From the NCBI GenBank assembly GCA_023481335.1, contig JAMCWI010000055.1, positions 988 through 10,009 on the forward strand: 9,022 bases of DNA, read 5' to 3'. The notes beneath the pieces were generated by a model. The model did not search any database. It was given only the letters and a program-made list of their open reading frames with translations, and was not told the origin of the DNA. Positions 1 through 6,598 of the stretch are shown one piece after another. The position numbers and the translations under genes are program-made. Source of the stretch: Bacillota bacterium (lineage in GTDB: Bacteria; Bacillota; Desulfotomaculia; Desulfotomaculales; Desulfotomaculaceae). Each line of letters starts with the position of its first letter. Position 1 is the first letter of the stretch.

Positions 1-195
1 CGTGACTTCGTCCCGCAGGCAGGCGTGCGGGTTGGCGGCAGCGTTACGCCGGTTCTTGACCACAACCCTTGCCGACTGTTCCGGGGTGATTCCGTACCTT
101 TGCCGGTAACGCTCCGCCTGCATGGCATTGGCCATCCGGTCGAAAAGGCCCATTGGCCGGTGGAATGCTGCAATTTCAGACGCTAATGTTTCTCA
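1..195 (-). pseudogene. 5'-truncated SCP2-type thiolase (acetyl-CoA acetyltransferase-like), runs off the left edge
   Basis: Read on the minus strand, the open frame after a TGA at about 196-198 encodes about 65 residues that match the middle of SCP2/SCPx-type thiolases: an FHRPMGLFDRM stretch, an ALQA-like NAMQAERYRQRYGIT segment, then EQSARVVVKNRRNAANPHA. These enzymes cleave 3-ketoacyl-CoA with CoA. The family is usually about 390 residues. The part normally before this point, about 120-140 residues with the nucleophilic Cys, is absent, and neither of the other two minus frames continues it. The first in-frame ATG is at 151-153 and lacks a clear ribosome binding site. I read it as a 5'-truncated remnant downstream of the acyl-CoA operon. 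The piece is much more G+C-rich than the operon. The rest lies outside the window, so whether the C-terminal half is intact is unknown. Confidence 0.6.
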
Positions 196-294
196 GTGCT
201 TGGAAAAAATAATCCCTATAATGGTCACGCACAAAGTCTGAAAATCTCCAACTCAATCATGTTGCATAAGGACATTATAAAGTTTCCTCGGCAC
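184..294. other. Composition boundary between operon and thiolase fragment
   Basis: This short A+T-rich spacer separates the last operon gene from the G+C-rich thiolase fragment. I see no hairpin terminator, insertion-sequence end or promoter of note in it. The change in base composition occurs at about 183-200, which coincides with the point where thiolase similarity starts. Confidence 0.4.
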
Positions 295-1860
295 TTAACG
301 GACCTTGTCAGGGAAAAGGATGTGTGGTGCTACTGAAGAATACTCCTGGCGCAAAATATTCTTCCGTACTTTGCCAGTAGGAGTTCTCGGCAGTTCGGTT
401 ACCAAAACCACCGCTTTGGGAACCTTATAACCGGCCAAGTACCGTTGACAAAAGCTTATTATTTCTTGATCATTAACATCCGCCCCCTGTTCCGCGACAA
501 TTATCGCCAGGGGGCTTTCTCCCCATTTGGCGTGGGGAATGCCAACAACCGCCACATCTAAAACAGCCGGATGCTGGTATAAAACCTTTTCAACTTCAGC
601 TGGATAGATATTTTCTCCGCCGCTTATAATCATGTCTTTTTTACGATCTACCAGATAATAATAGCCTTCCTCATCCATTCTGCCCAGGTCACCAGTATGA
701 AACCAGCCATCAATGATGGCCTCCCTGGTTTGATCGAGCAAGTTCCAATATTCCTTGAAAACATGCGGTCCTTTGGTAATTATCTCTCCCACCTGGTTGG
801 GTCCCAGTTCATTTCCATGATCATCTATAATTTTCACTTCCACGTGAAGCACGGGGGGGCCCACGGATCCAATTTTTCTCACGATGTCTTCAATAGGCAA
901 AAGACAGACAAATGGGCTTGTCTCTGTTAAGCCGTACCCCTGGCCGACCTTCACACCTTTTTTATTGTATGCCTCAATTATAGTCAGAGGACAGGGGGCA
1001 CCCCCGACGAACAGGAATTTTAATGAGGAAAGATCACATTTATCAAAATTACCAGCGTGCATCATCATCTGAAACATTGTTGGGGCACCAAACATGGTGG
1101 TGATTTGTTCCTTTTCGATTATCCTTAAAATATCCTCCGGATCAAATATTTTTTCAATATATATGCTGCCGCCTTTATGAATGGTGGGAGTGGTAAAGAT
1201 ATTTAAAGCTCCCATGTGGAATAACGGTGCCACCACCAAGGTAATATCGTCAGAGCTCAACGGATAAGCCAGTTGGCCGTTTAACGAGTTCCATAAAGTA
1301 TTGCTATGGGTTATAACCGCCCCTTTTGGGTTGCCCGTGGTTCCGGAAGTATACATGAGCAAATGGGGATCTTCCAAATTAACAAGGATACGTGGTTCAC
1401 TGTCGGGATATTCGTCCATAATACTCTCATAAAAGCGGTCCTTTAAATCGGTCTTCTGCTTGCCCGAACCAACAAGCACATAGTCATTGATTTTTAATTT
1501 GTCTTTAAGTTGGTCAGCTGCCTCTTGAAATTCACAACCATAAAAAAGGACGGATGGGGCCGCATCCGATAAGATATAGATGAGTTCACTGACCGTAAGC
1601 CGAAAGTTCATGGGTGAGAAGATAGCTCCTATTTTGTTGGCAGCAAAATAGATTTCCATAAATTCCGAGCAGTTCATCAAAAGCACAGCCACCCGGTCAC
1701 CCTTGCACACGCCCATATCCCTTAAAAAATTAGCCACTCTGTTAACCCGCTGATTAGCCTCAAAATAGGTGTATCTTCTACCCTCGTTAATGAAAGCTAT
1801 TTTTTTGGGGTGAAGCCGGGCCCGCTTAGTTAACCAGTATCCGATACCTCTGTCGTACAT
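295..1860 (-). CDS. Acyl-CoA synthetase (AMP-forming), fatty-acid/carboxylic-acid CoA ligase
   Basis: This 521-residue enzyme of the ANL superfamily would activate a carboxylic acid with ATP and CoA through an acyl-adenylate. Visible motifs, numbered from the chosen start, are the phosphate loop YTSGTTGNPKG (170-180), the adenine-binding GQGYGLTETSP (306-316), HTGDL with the ribose-binding Asp (388-392), the hinge DRKKDMIISGGENIYP (405-420) and the C-terminal PTGKVRK (494-500) with catalytic Lys497. Length is normal. The frame stays open upstream to an ATG at 1912-1914, but the ATG at 1858-1860 has AAGGAGG at an 8-nt spacing and gives the expected N-terminus, so I chose it. It is the last intact gene of the operon, 79 nt after the racemase-like gene. 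Its substrate cannot be read from the sequence; medium/long-chain or branched acids are plausible. It is clearly diverged from the second ligase at 3274-4917. Confidence 0.93.
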   Translation of the reverse strand: MYDRGIGYWLTKRARLHPKKIAFINEGRRYTYFEANQRVNRVANFLRDMGVCKGDRVAVLLMNCSEFMEIYFAANKIGAIFSPMNFRLTVSELIYILSDAAPSVLFYGCEFQEAADQLKDKLKINDYVLVGSGKQKTDLKDRFYESIMDEYPDSEPRILVNLEDPHLLMYTSGTTGNPKGAVITHSNTLWNSLNGQLAYPLSSDDITLVVAPLFHMGALNIFTTPTIHKGGSIYIEKIFDPEDILRIIEKEQITTMFGAPTMFQMMMHAGNFDKCDLSSLKFLFVGGAPCPLTIIEAYNKKGVKVGQGYGLTETSPFVCLLPIEDIVRKIGSVGPPVLHVEVKIIDDHGNELGPNQVGEIITKGPHVFKEYWNLLDQTREAIIDGWFHTGDLGRMDEEGYYYLVDRKKDMIISGGENIYPAEVEKVLYQHPAVLDVAVVGIPHAKWGESPLAIIVAEQGADVNDQEIISFCQRYLAGYKVPKAVVLVTELPRTPTGKVRKNILRQEYSSVAPHILFPDKVR

Positions 1861-1868
1861 CGTTTTTT

Positions 1869-1875
1869 CCTCCTT
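1869..1875 (-). promoter_or_regulatory. Ribosome binding site deciding the start at 1860
   Basis: A perfect AAGGAGG lies 8 nt before the ATG at 1858-1860. It falls inside the longer open frame that begins at 1914, which argues that the extra 18 codons are not translated. Confidence 0.85.
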
Positions 1876-1939
1876 TTTAGAATAAGTATTTTTTCGGAAA
1901 TTCGTAATAAGCAATCACCAAACCCTTGTAACATTTAAA

Positions 1940-3121
1940 TCAACCACCTATTAAACCGTTCTTACGATATTCTCCAATTTGAACTCTAGAATAACCTAAT
2001 TCTGTTAATATTTGTTCCGTATGTTCGCCCAAAGACGGTGGTGGCAAATATAAATCCGCTGGTGTAGCGCTAAGTTTAATAGGAAAACCAAGCTGTTTAA
2101 TTTTGCCTAAACAAGGGTGCTCTATTTCAGATATCATCATCCGATGTAGAACTTGTGGATCATTGAACACTTCGGCAAGATTATAAACCGGGCCACAACA
2201 AATATCTTGCTCTTCCAAAGCCACCACCCATTCATCTCGATCGCGTACAGCAAACTGCTCACGAAAGAAAGCAAATAATTCATTTTGTTTTTCATCCACA
2301 TACTGGTATGCAATGTATTCATCTTTTCCGAAGTATCGGCACAACCTTTTCCAAAAATGTTCCTCAAAAGCACCAAGAGTGATATAACCCCCGTCTTTAG
2401 TTTGATAAACACCATAACAGGCATACTTACCAGTTAATCTTGTTTCTCCTAATCCAGGTGCAATACCGTCAATAAAGTAACTTCCAGCTACGGGCACTAA
2501 CCAAGAAATCAATCCATCTAGCATAGAAATATCTACATACTGCCCCTTTCCAGTATACCGTCTTGCTATTATCGACAATAGTATTCCAATAATAGCCATT
2601 AAAGCACCGCCACCGATATCGGCAATCTGTACGCCTGGCAACACAGGGCCTACCGTGGCATGTCCTGTTAGTCCTAATACACCTGCATAGCCTAAATAAT
2701 TAACGTCATGGCCAGGTTTATGTGCATACGGCCCATCCTGACCATAACCAGAGATCGAACAATAAATTAAACGTGGATTGATTTTCTTTAAAGTATCATA
2801 ATCTATATTCATTTTTTTGGCTACGCCTGGCCGAAAACCTTCTAATATTACATCCGCATTTTGAACCAATCGATAAAATATTTCTTTTGCTGCTGGCTCT
2901 TTTAAGTTAATACTCAGGCTCTTCTTATTTCTATTCAGAGCAAGAAAAATACTACCAAAACCTTTATTAAAAGGTGGATAACGGCGCACGTAATCTCCCT
3001 TTCCAGGTTGTTCTATTTTTACCACTTCGGCCCCAAAATCAGCAAGAATCATCGAACAAAAGGGCCCGGGTAGCAGCTTAGTTAAATCAAGAACTTTTAT
3101 TCCTTCTAATGGTAAATTCAT
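1940..3121 (-). CDS. CaiB/BaiF family III CoA-transferase fold protein, probably alpha-methylacyl-CoA racemase type
   Basis: This 393-residue protein has the full length of the family III CoA-transferase/racemase fold. The N-terminus (LEGIKVLDLTKLLPGPFCSM) and the AEVVKIEQPGKGD segment (31-43) are typical CoA-binding elements. Residues 136-142 read PGHDVNY, and ADIGGG follows at 167-172. His138, Asp168 and Glu253 have the same spacing (30 and 115 residues) as the catalytic His126/Asp156/Glu241 of the mycobacterial alpha-methylacyl-CoA racemase, as I recall that enzyme. I therefore favour C2 epimerisation of a 2-methylacyl-CoA (or similar alpha-branched thioester) over CoA transfer, though a CoA-transferase remains possible because the Asp is shared. 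The ATG at 3119-3121 has AGGAAGG at 9 nt. It sits between two acyl-CoA ligases and downstream of an isovaleryl-type dehydrogenase, which fits racemisation before a stereospecific dehydrogenation. Confidence 0.88.
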   Translation of the reverse strand: MNLPLEGIKVLDLTKLLPGPFCSMILADFGAEVVKIEQPGKGDYVRRYPPFNKGFGSIFLALNRNKKSLSINLKEPAAKEIFYRLVQNADVILEGFRPGVAKKMNIDYDTLKKINPRLIYCSISGYGQDGPYAHKPGHDVNYLGYAGVLGLTGHATVGPVLPGVQIADIGGGALMAIIGILLSIIARRYTGKGQYVDISMLDGLISWLVPVAGSYFIDGIAPGLGETRLTGKYACYGVYQTKDGGYITLGAFEEHFWKRLCRYFGKDEYIAYQYVDEKQNELFAFFREQFAVRDRDEWVVALEEQDICCGPVYNLAEVFNDPQVLHRMMISEIEHPCLGKIKQLGFPIKLSATPADLYLPPPSLGEHTEQILTELGYSRVQIGEYRKNGLIGG

Positions 3122-3273
3122 TTCTACAAACCTTCCTAGCTCACTAGCCCCTGAAAAAACGTTCCTTGAAAATACATTAAGACGGGTTCCTGGTGTTATT
3201 TAACATCAGTTTTATGCTCTGTGCTTCTCTATGCTCATAAGCCAACTATTTACCTTCTTGTTTACTGGGGGCT

Positions 3274-4917
3274 TTAATTATTTTCCCTTAATTGTCTGCG
3301 TAAAATCTTTCCGACCGGATTTTTTGGTATTTCATCAATAAATTTAATAATTCGAGGCACCTTAAAGGTTGCAAGCTCTTTTTTGCAAATATCTATAATA
3401 TCTTGTTCGGAAACTCTATTTTTATATTCCTGTTTCAATGAAACATATGCCTTTACTGTTTCCCCCCTGTATTCATCGGGAATGCCAACAACGGCAGCCT
3501 CATTTACGGCAGGGTGTTGCATAATTACATTTTCTATCTCCAATGGTGCTACATTATAACCAGAAGTAATGATTAAATCCTTATAGCGGTCCACAAAATA
3601 TAAAAAATCTTCATCATCCAGGTAAGCTGCGTCACCTGTATGTAACCAACCATTATCCGTGAATGACTTTTTCGTTTCTTCAGACTTATTCCAATATCCC
3701 TTCGCTACACCATCACCCCTAAACATAACTTCCCCGGTTGTTCCTCTTGGAACAATCTCCCCATTTTGATCAACTATTTTTAACTCCCCACATAGGACTA
3801 CTCCAACTGCACCAGGTTTTTTCTTCATAGGCATACTCAATACTGCTGTACCCTGGGCTGTTGTTTCTGTCAAACCGTAACCGTCATATAAGTAATTTCC
3901 AGTAATTTTATCCCAATTTTCTTTAATCGCACGTGGAAGAGGTGCGCCACAGGAAAGAGGGATTCGAATACCGCCAAGATCATGCTTTGAAAAATCAGGG
4001 TGATTTAAAAGTGCTGTAAAAAGAGTTGGAGGGGCGAAAATGATGGTTATTTTTAATTCGTCGATTAAATTCAAACATTCTTTAGCGTTAAATAAAGGGA
4101 CAAGCACAACCGTACCTCCCGAATAAAGCACTGGAAGTTGCAATAAGCAGTAACCTGAGGCATGGAACATTGGCATAACCTGCATATCCACATCTTCTTC
4201 TGAAAGATCAAAAATATATTTTGAGGGGTGTGCTGCCGCCCACATGTTTCTGTGGGATATCATAACTCCTTTTGAAACTCCAGTGGTTCCAGCTGTATAT
4301 AGCAACAAGGACAAATCATTATCTGGATTTATATCCAAACTTAAAGACACAGGCTTGTAACTATTTAATAATGCATTAAAATCATATGTGTTAGCAAGTA
4401 CTTTTTTATCAGCAGCAAAAATAGGGGGGATGATTTTATCTTCACCTGCAAAATCTTTTAGATTCGTTAAAACTATATTTGTTATTAATGTTTTTTCTTT
4501 TACTCTTTCGATAATTGGACAAAAAGAATCTAGGGCAATTATTGTTTTACAACCGGAATCGTTTAATTGATATTCGATTTCTTTTTCCTTATACATAACA
4601 TTAAAAGGTACCGCAATCGCCCCGGTTTTATTAATACCAAAAAAGGCAACCGTATGTTGAATACAATTAGGCATCATAGTGGCTACCCGGTCACCCTTTT
4701 TAACACCAAGCGAAACAAGTGCTTGAGCAAGTTGATCCGTTAATTTATCAAGTTCTCGAAAAGTTATTTTCCTACCCAGACAAATAAGAGCTGTTTTTTG
4801 GGGCCATTTTTTAGCGGATTGTTTTATGATTTCATATATAGGCTGTTCTGGTAATGGTGGTATTAACTGCAAGGACCACCCTGGGTCAAACTTAATATAT
4901 GATAAATTGGTTTTCAT
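3274..4917 (-). CDS. Long-chain-type acyl-CoA synthetase (AMP-forming)
   Basis: This 547-residue ANL-superfamily ligase resembles the LcfA/LcfB type. It forms acyl-CoA from a free acid, ATP and CoA. Motifs are the phosphate loop YTAGTTGVSKG (207-217), YDGYGLTETT (344-353), LHTGD (425-429), the hinge DRYKDLIITSGYNVAP (443-458) and NPVGKILRR (533-541) with catalytic Lys537. All key residues are present. The start at 4917 is supported by GGAGGG 7 nt upstream. It lies 133 nt after the acyl-CoA dehydrogenase gene and 152 nt before the racemase-like gene, all co-oriented, which suggests one operon with fairly wide gaps. The presence of two different ligases in one operon suggests activation of two classes of acid, or of both a substrate and an intermediate. 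The actual chain length is not readable from sequence. Confidence 0.93.
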   Translation of the reverse strand: MKTNLSYIKFDPGWSLQLIPPLPEQPIYEIIKQSAKKWPQKTALICLGRKITFRELDKLTDQLAQALVSLGVKKGDRVATMMPNCIQHTVAFFGINKTGAIAVPFNVMYKEKEIEYQLNDSGCKTIIALDSFCPIIERVKEKTLITNIVLTNLKDFAGEDKIIPPIFAADKKVLANTYDFNALLNSYKPVSLSLDINPDNDLSLLLYTAGTTGVSKGVMISHRNMWAAAHPSKYIFDLSEEDVDMQVMPMFHASGYCLLQLPVLYSGGTVVLVPLFNAKECLNLIDELKITIIFAPPTLFTALLNHPDFSKHDLGGIRIPLSCGAPLPRAIKENWDKITGNYLYDGYGLTETTAQGTAVLSMPMKKKPGAVGVVLCGELKIVDQNGEIVPRGTTGEVMFRGDGVAKGYWNKSEETKKSFTDNGWLHTGDAAYLDDEDFLYFVDRYKDLIITSGYNVAPLEIENVIMQHPAVNEAAVVGIPDEYRGETVKAYVSLKQEYKNRVSEQDIIDICKKELATFKVPRIIKFIDEIPKNPVGKILRRQLRENN

Positions 4918-4974
4918 GATTTTTCCCTCCTCGATATATTACATATAAAGTTAAGTTTATTTAAGATTAAGTTC

Positions 4975-5032
4975 ATTGTTAAACATGAGTAATTGTTGAT
5001 GGCATGGTTTCTCATTCCCATGTTAACAATTA
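4975..5032 (-). repeat. Overlapping inverted repeats in the leader of the 547-residue ligase gene
   Basis: In the gap between the dehydrogenase and ligase genes, the segment 5019-5032 (CATGTTAACAATTA on the plus strand) can pair with either of two partners. One is TAATTGTT at 4990-4997, giving 8 bp. The other is ATTGTTAAACATG at 4975-4987, giving 12 bp with one bulged A. The two pairings exclude each other. No T-run follows, so it does not look like an ordinary terminator. It could be an RNA element affecting stability or translation inside the operon, or a protein site; chance in A+T-rich DNA is also possible. Confidence 0.35.
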
Positions 5033-5050
5033 ATAAAAGAAACGAAAAAA

Positions 5051-6205
5051 TCAAACGGTTTTTAAAAGATCCCTTATAATGATCATTTTTTGGATCTCTG
5101 ATGTGCCTCCACCAATTGTATGGATTTTGGCGTCTCTCATCATCCTTTCTACAGGAAACTCTTTTATGTAACCGTATCCGCCCAGTATCTGCACCGCTTC
5201 CGTGGTCGCTCGCATACACATCTCCGATGCATAAAGTTTGGCATATGAAGCTAATAAATTAGTTTCCCGACCTCTTTCACCTTTGTCCGCCATAGTAGCC
5301 CCTTTATGGACTAAAAGCCTCGCTGCCTCTATTTCTACTGCCATGTTAACCAGCTTATCTTGAATAAATTGGAACATCGCGATAGGCTTGCCAAACTGCG
5401 TTCTCTCTTTAGCATATTGAAGAGAAACCTCGTAAGTACCTCGGGCAACCCCAACAGATATTGCTCCCATAAAAAGTCTTTCCGTATTGAGACCGCTCAT
5501 CTGCACAAAAACCCCTTTATTTTCTTCTCCCAAAAGATTTTCTTGGGGCACAATACAATCTTCAAAAATAAGTTCCCCCGTTGGTGAACCGCGCCACCCC
5601 ATCTTCTCAAATTTCTTACCCGCAATAAATCCCGGAAATTTCCTCTCCACAACAAAAGCACTTATCCCGTGAGGCCCCCGTTCAGGATCGGTTTTCGCAT
5701 ATACGATAAAGGCGTCGCCAACAGGACCGTTGGTGATAAACGTCTTTGTCCCATTTAATACATAATGATCTCCTTTCAGTTCGGCGCGCGTTTTCATAGA
5801 AGTAACATCGGAACCGGCCTCCGGTTCAGTCATGGCAATACCCCCAATCATTTCACCCGCACACATGGGAGGGAGGTACTTTTTTTTAAGTTTTTCGCTT
5901 CCATTTCTATAGAGATTATCATTGAACAGATCTGCATTAGCGCCAAATGCAATGCAAGTTGACATGCAAACCGCGGCCAATTCTTCACCCACAATCATCA
6001 TATCCATGTAATTACCCCCGGAACCCCCGTATTCCGTCGGAACAGTAATACCCAAAAGACCCATCTCGCCCATCTTCTTAAAATTTTCATAAGGGAATTT
6101 CTCATCGCGGTCAATTTCGTAGGCCAATGGTGCTACATCTTTTTTAGCAAATTTTCTTACCGTTTCCCTTAACAGTAATTGTTCCTCGGTTAAATTAAAA
6201 TCCAT
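5051..6205 (-). CDS. Acyl-CoA dehydrogenase, isovaleryl-CoA/long-chain catalytic-base type
   Basis: This 384-residue FAD enzyme would oxidise an acyl-CoA to the trans-2-enoyl-CoA and pass electrons to electron-transfer flavoprotein. Length and layout are normal: an N-terminal helical domain, a beta domain with IAMTEPEAGSD (123-133) and FITNG (156-160), and a C-terminal helical domain with RTQFGKPI (268-275) and QILGGYGY (339-346). The position of the usual catalytic Glu (YEGT in medium-chain enzymes) is IGGGTSEIQ here, so Gly366 replaces it. Instead Glu242 in GLNTERL lies where isovaleryl-CoA and long-chain acyl-CoA dehydrogenases carry their base. This supports a branched or long substrate. 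The start ATG at 6203-6205 follows a purine-rich AGGAGAGGGAG. It is the first gene after a sigma-54 promoter at 6316-6333 and thus likely leads the operon. No ETF genes are in the window. Confidence 0.95.
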   Translation of the reverse strand: MDFNLTEEQLLLRETVRKFAKKDVAPLAYEIDRDEKFPYENFKKMGEMGLLGITVPTEYGGSGGNYMDMMIVGEELAAVCMSTCIAFGANADLFNDNLYRNGSEKLKKKYLPPMCAGEMIGGIAMTEPEAGSDVTSMKTRAELKGDHYVLNGTKTFITNGPVGDAFIVYAKTDPERGPHGISAFVVERKFPGFIAGKKFEKMGWRGSPTGELIFEDCIVPQENLLGEENKGVFVQMSGLNTERLFMGAISVGVARGTYEVSLQYAKERTQFGKPIAMFQFIQDKLVNMAVEIEAARLLVHKGATMADKGERGRETNLLASYAKLYASEMCMRATTEAVQILGGYGYIKEFPVERMMRDAKIHTIGGGTSEIQKMIIIRDLLKTV

Positions 6206-6288
6206 ATTCTCCCTCTCCTCTTTGTATATTTTTAACTTTGGCCTTAATTCTGAAAAATGATCAACCGTCCAACTCGTTTTTTCCCTGA

Positions 6289-6300
6289 AAAACCGGTTTT
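6289..6300. repeat. 12-bp perfect palindrome near the predicted transcription start
   Basis: AAAACCGGTTTT is a perfect palindrome lying just downstream of the predicted start of the operon transcript (about 6306). It could be an operator for a second regulator or a coincidence; nothing else supports a role. Confidence 0.3.
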
Positions 6301-6315
6301 CTCAGTTTTATTCCT

Positions 6316-6333
6316 TAGCAAAAGCAATGCCAA
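6316..6333 (-). promoter_or_regulatory. Sigma-54 (-24/-12) promoter of the acyl-CoA operon
   Basis: The minus strand reads TTGGCATTGCTTTTGCTA from 6333 to 6316. It has the invariant GG (6331-6330) and GC (6319-6318) exactly 10 nt apart, and matches the TGGCAC-N5-TTGCW consensus in all but one or two positions. Transcription would start near 6306, giving a leader of about 100 nt before the dehydrogenase ATG. A sigma-54 activator is encoded immediately upstream, and a palindrome lies about 75 bp upstream of this start, as expected for an enhancer-dependent promoter. Confidence 0.82.
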
Positions 6334-6344
6334 GGCTATTATAT

Positions 6345-6373
6345 TTGAAACAACTCAATCCAAAGTGTAATAT
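6345..6373 (+). promoter_or_regulatory. Weak candidate sigma-A promoter facing right
   Basis: TTGAAA (6345-6350) and TAATAT (6368-6373) are separated by 17 nt on the plus strand. The -10 element overlaps the left arm of the palindrome at 6369-6394. It would drive the small frame at 6408-6593. The -10 match is only four of six bases, so this is tentative. Confidence 0.25.
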
Positions 6374-6394
6374 GTTTCCGTTTGGAAACATATT
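6369..6394. promoter_or_regulatory. Perfect 11-bp inverted repeat, candidate activator binding site (UAS)
   Basis: AATATGTTTCC (6369-6379) and GGAAACATATT (6384-6394) are exact reverse complements separated by GTTT. The centre is about 75 bp upstream of the predicted sigma-54 start. There is no T-run or G+C-rich stem, so it is not a terminator. Fis-type activators bind such dyads as dimers, so this is the best candidate for the site of the protein encoded at 6599-7990. Possible half-sites (GGAAAC at 6419-6424, TTTGAAAC at 6344-6351) lie nearby. Binding by that protein is inferred, not shown. Confidence 0.65.
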
Positions 6395-6407
6395 GTTTAC
6401 CCGGGTT

Positions 6408-6593
6408 ATGAATATCAGGAAACAGATCTTGGTAGATTTGAGTGTGGGGTGGTTAAGTAACCTGACGGAGATGGCAGTAACAAAGGGGCACATTTGCGCG
6501 GAGGATAAAAAGAAAGTGCATGAAATATATGGTCAGGACTCCCCATTCAAGCCTTCATACGGGCGTAAAAAATCATCCTTCAACCTGACTTGA
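6408..6593 (+). CDS. Possible small hypothetical protein, 61 residues
   Basis: This plus-strand frame runs from ATG at 6408 to TGA at 6591-6593 and converges on the activator gene with a 5-nt gap. I do not recognise the product. It is a charged, probably helical soluble peptide (AEDKKKVHEIYG in the middle, basic C-terminus), with no signal peptide or membrane segment. Its codons look more like real coding sequence, and are richer in G+C, than the neighbouring activator gene. Against it, no good ribosome binding site precedes the ATG, and the frame extends upstream to an ATG at 6327 through the promoter and palindrome. It could be a small gene, a gene remnant or chance. Confidence 0.3.
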   Translation: MNIRKQILVDLSVGWLSNLTEMAVTKGHICAEDKKKVHEIYGQDSPFKPSYGRKKSSFNLT

Positions 6594-6598
6594 ATTCT

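Noticed and set aside
1861..1914. 18-codon N-terminal extension of the 521-residue ligase
   Set aside because: An ideal AAGGAGG sits inside it at the correct distance from the internal ATG, and the extension is Lys/Thr-rich with no ligase similarity.
4914..5219. Minus-strand frame of 101 codons between the ligase and dehydrogenase genes
   Set aside because: It overlaps the dehydrogenase C-terminus in another frame, where the dehydrogenase reading is clearly conserved, and its sequence shows no domain.
6369..6394. Inverted repeat as a rho-independent terminator
   Set aside because: The stem is A+T-rich and neither strand has a T-run directly after it; its position relative to the sigma-54 promoter fits a regulator site better.
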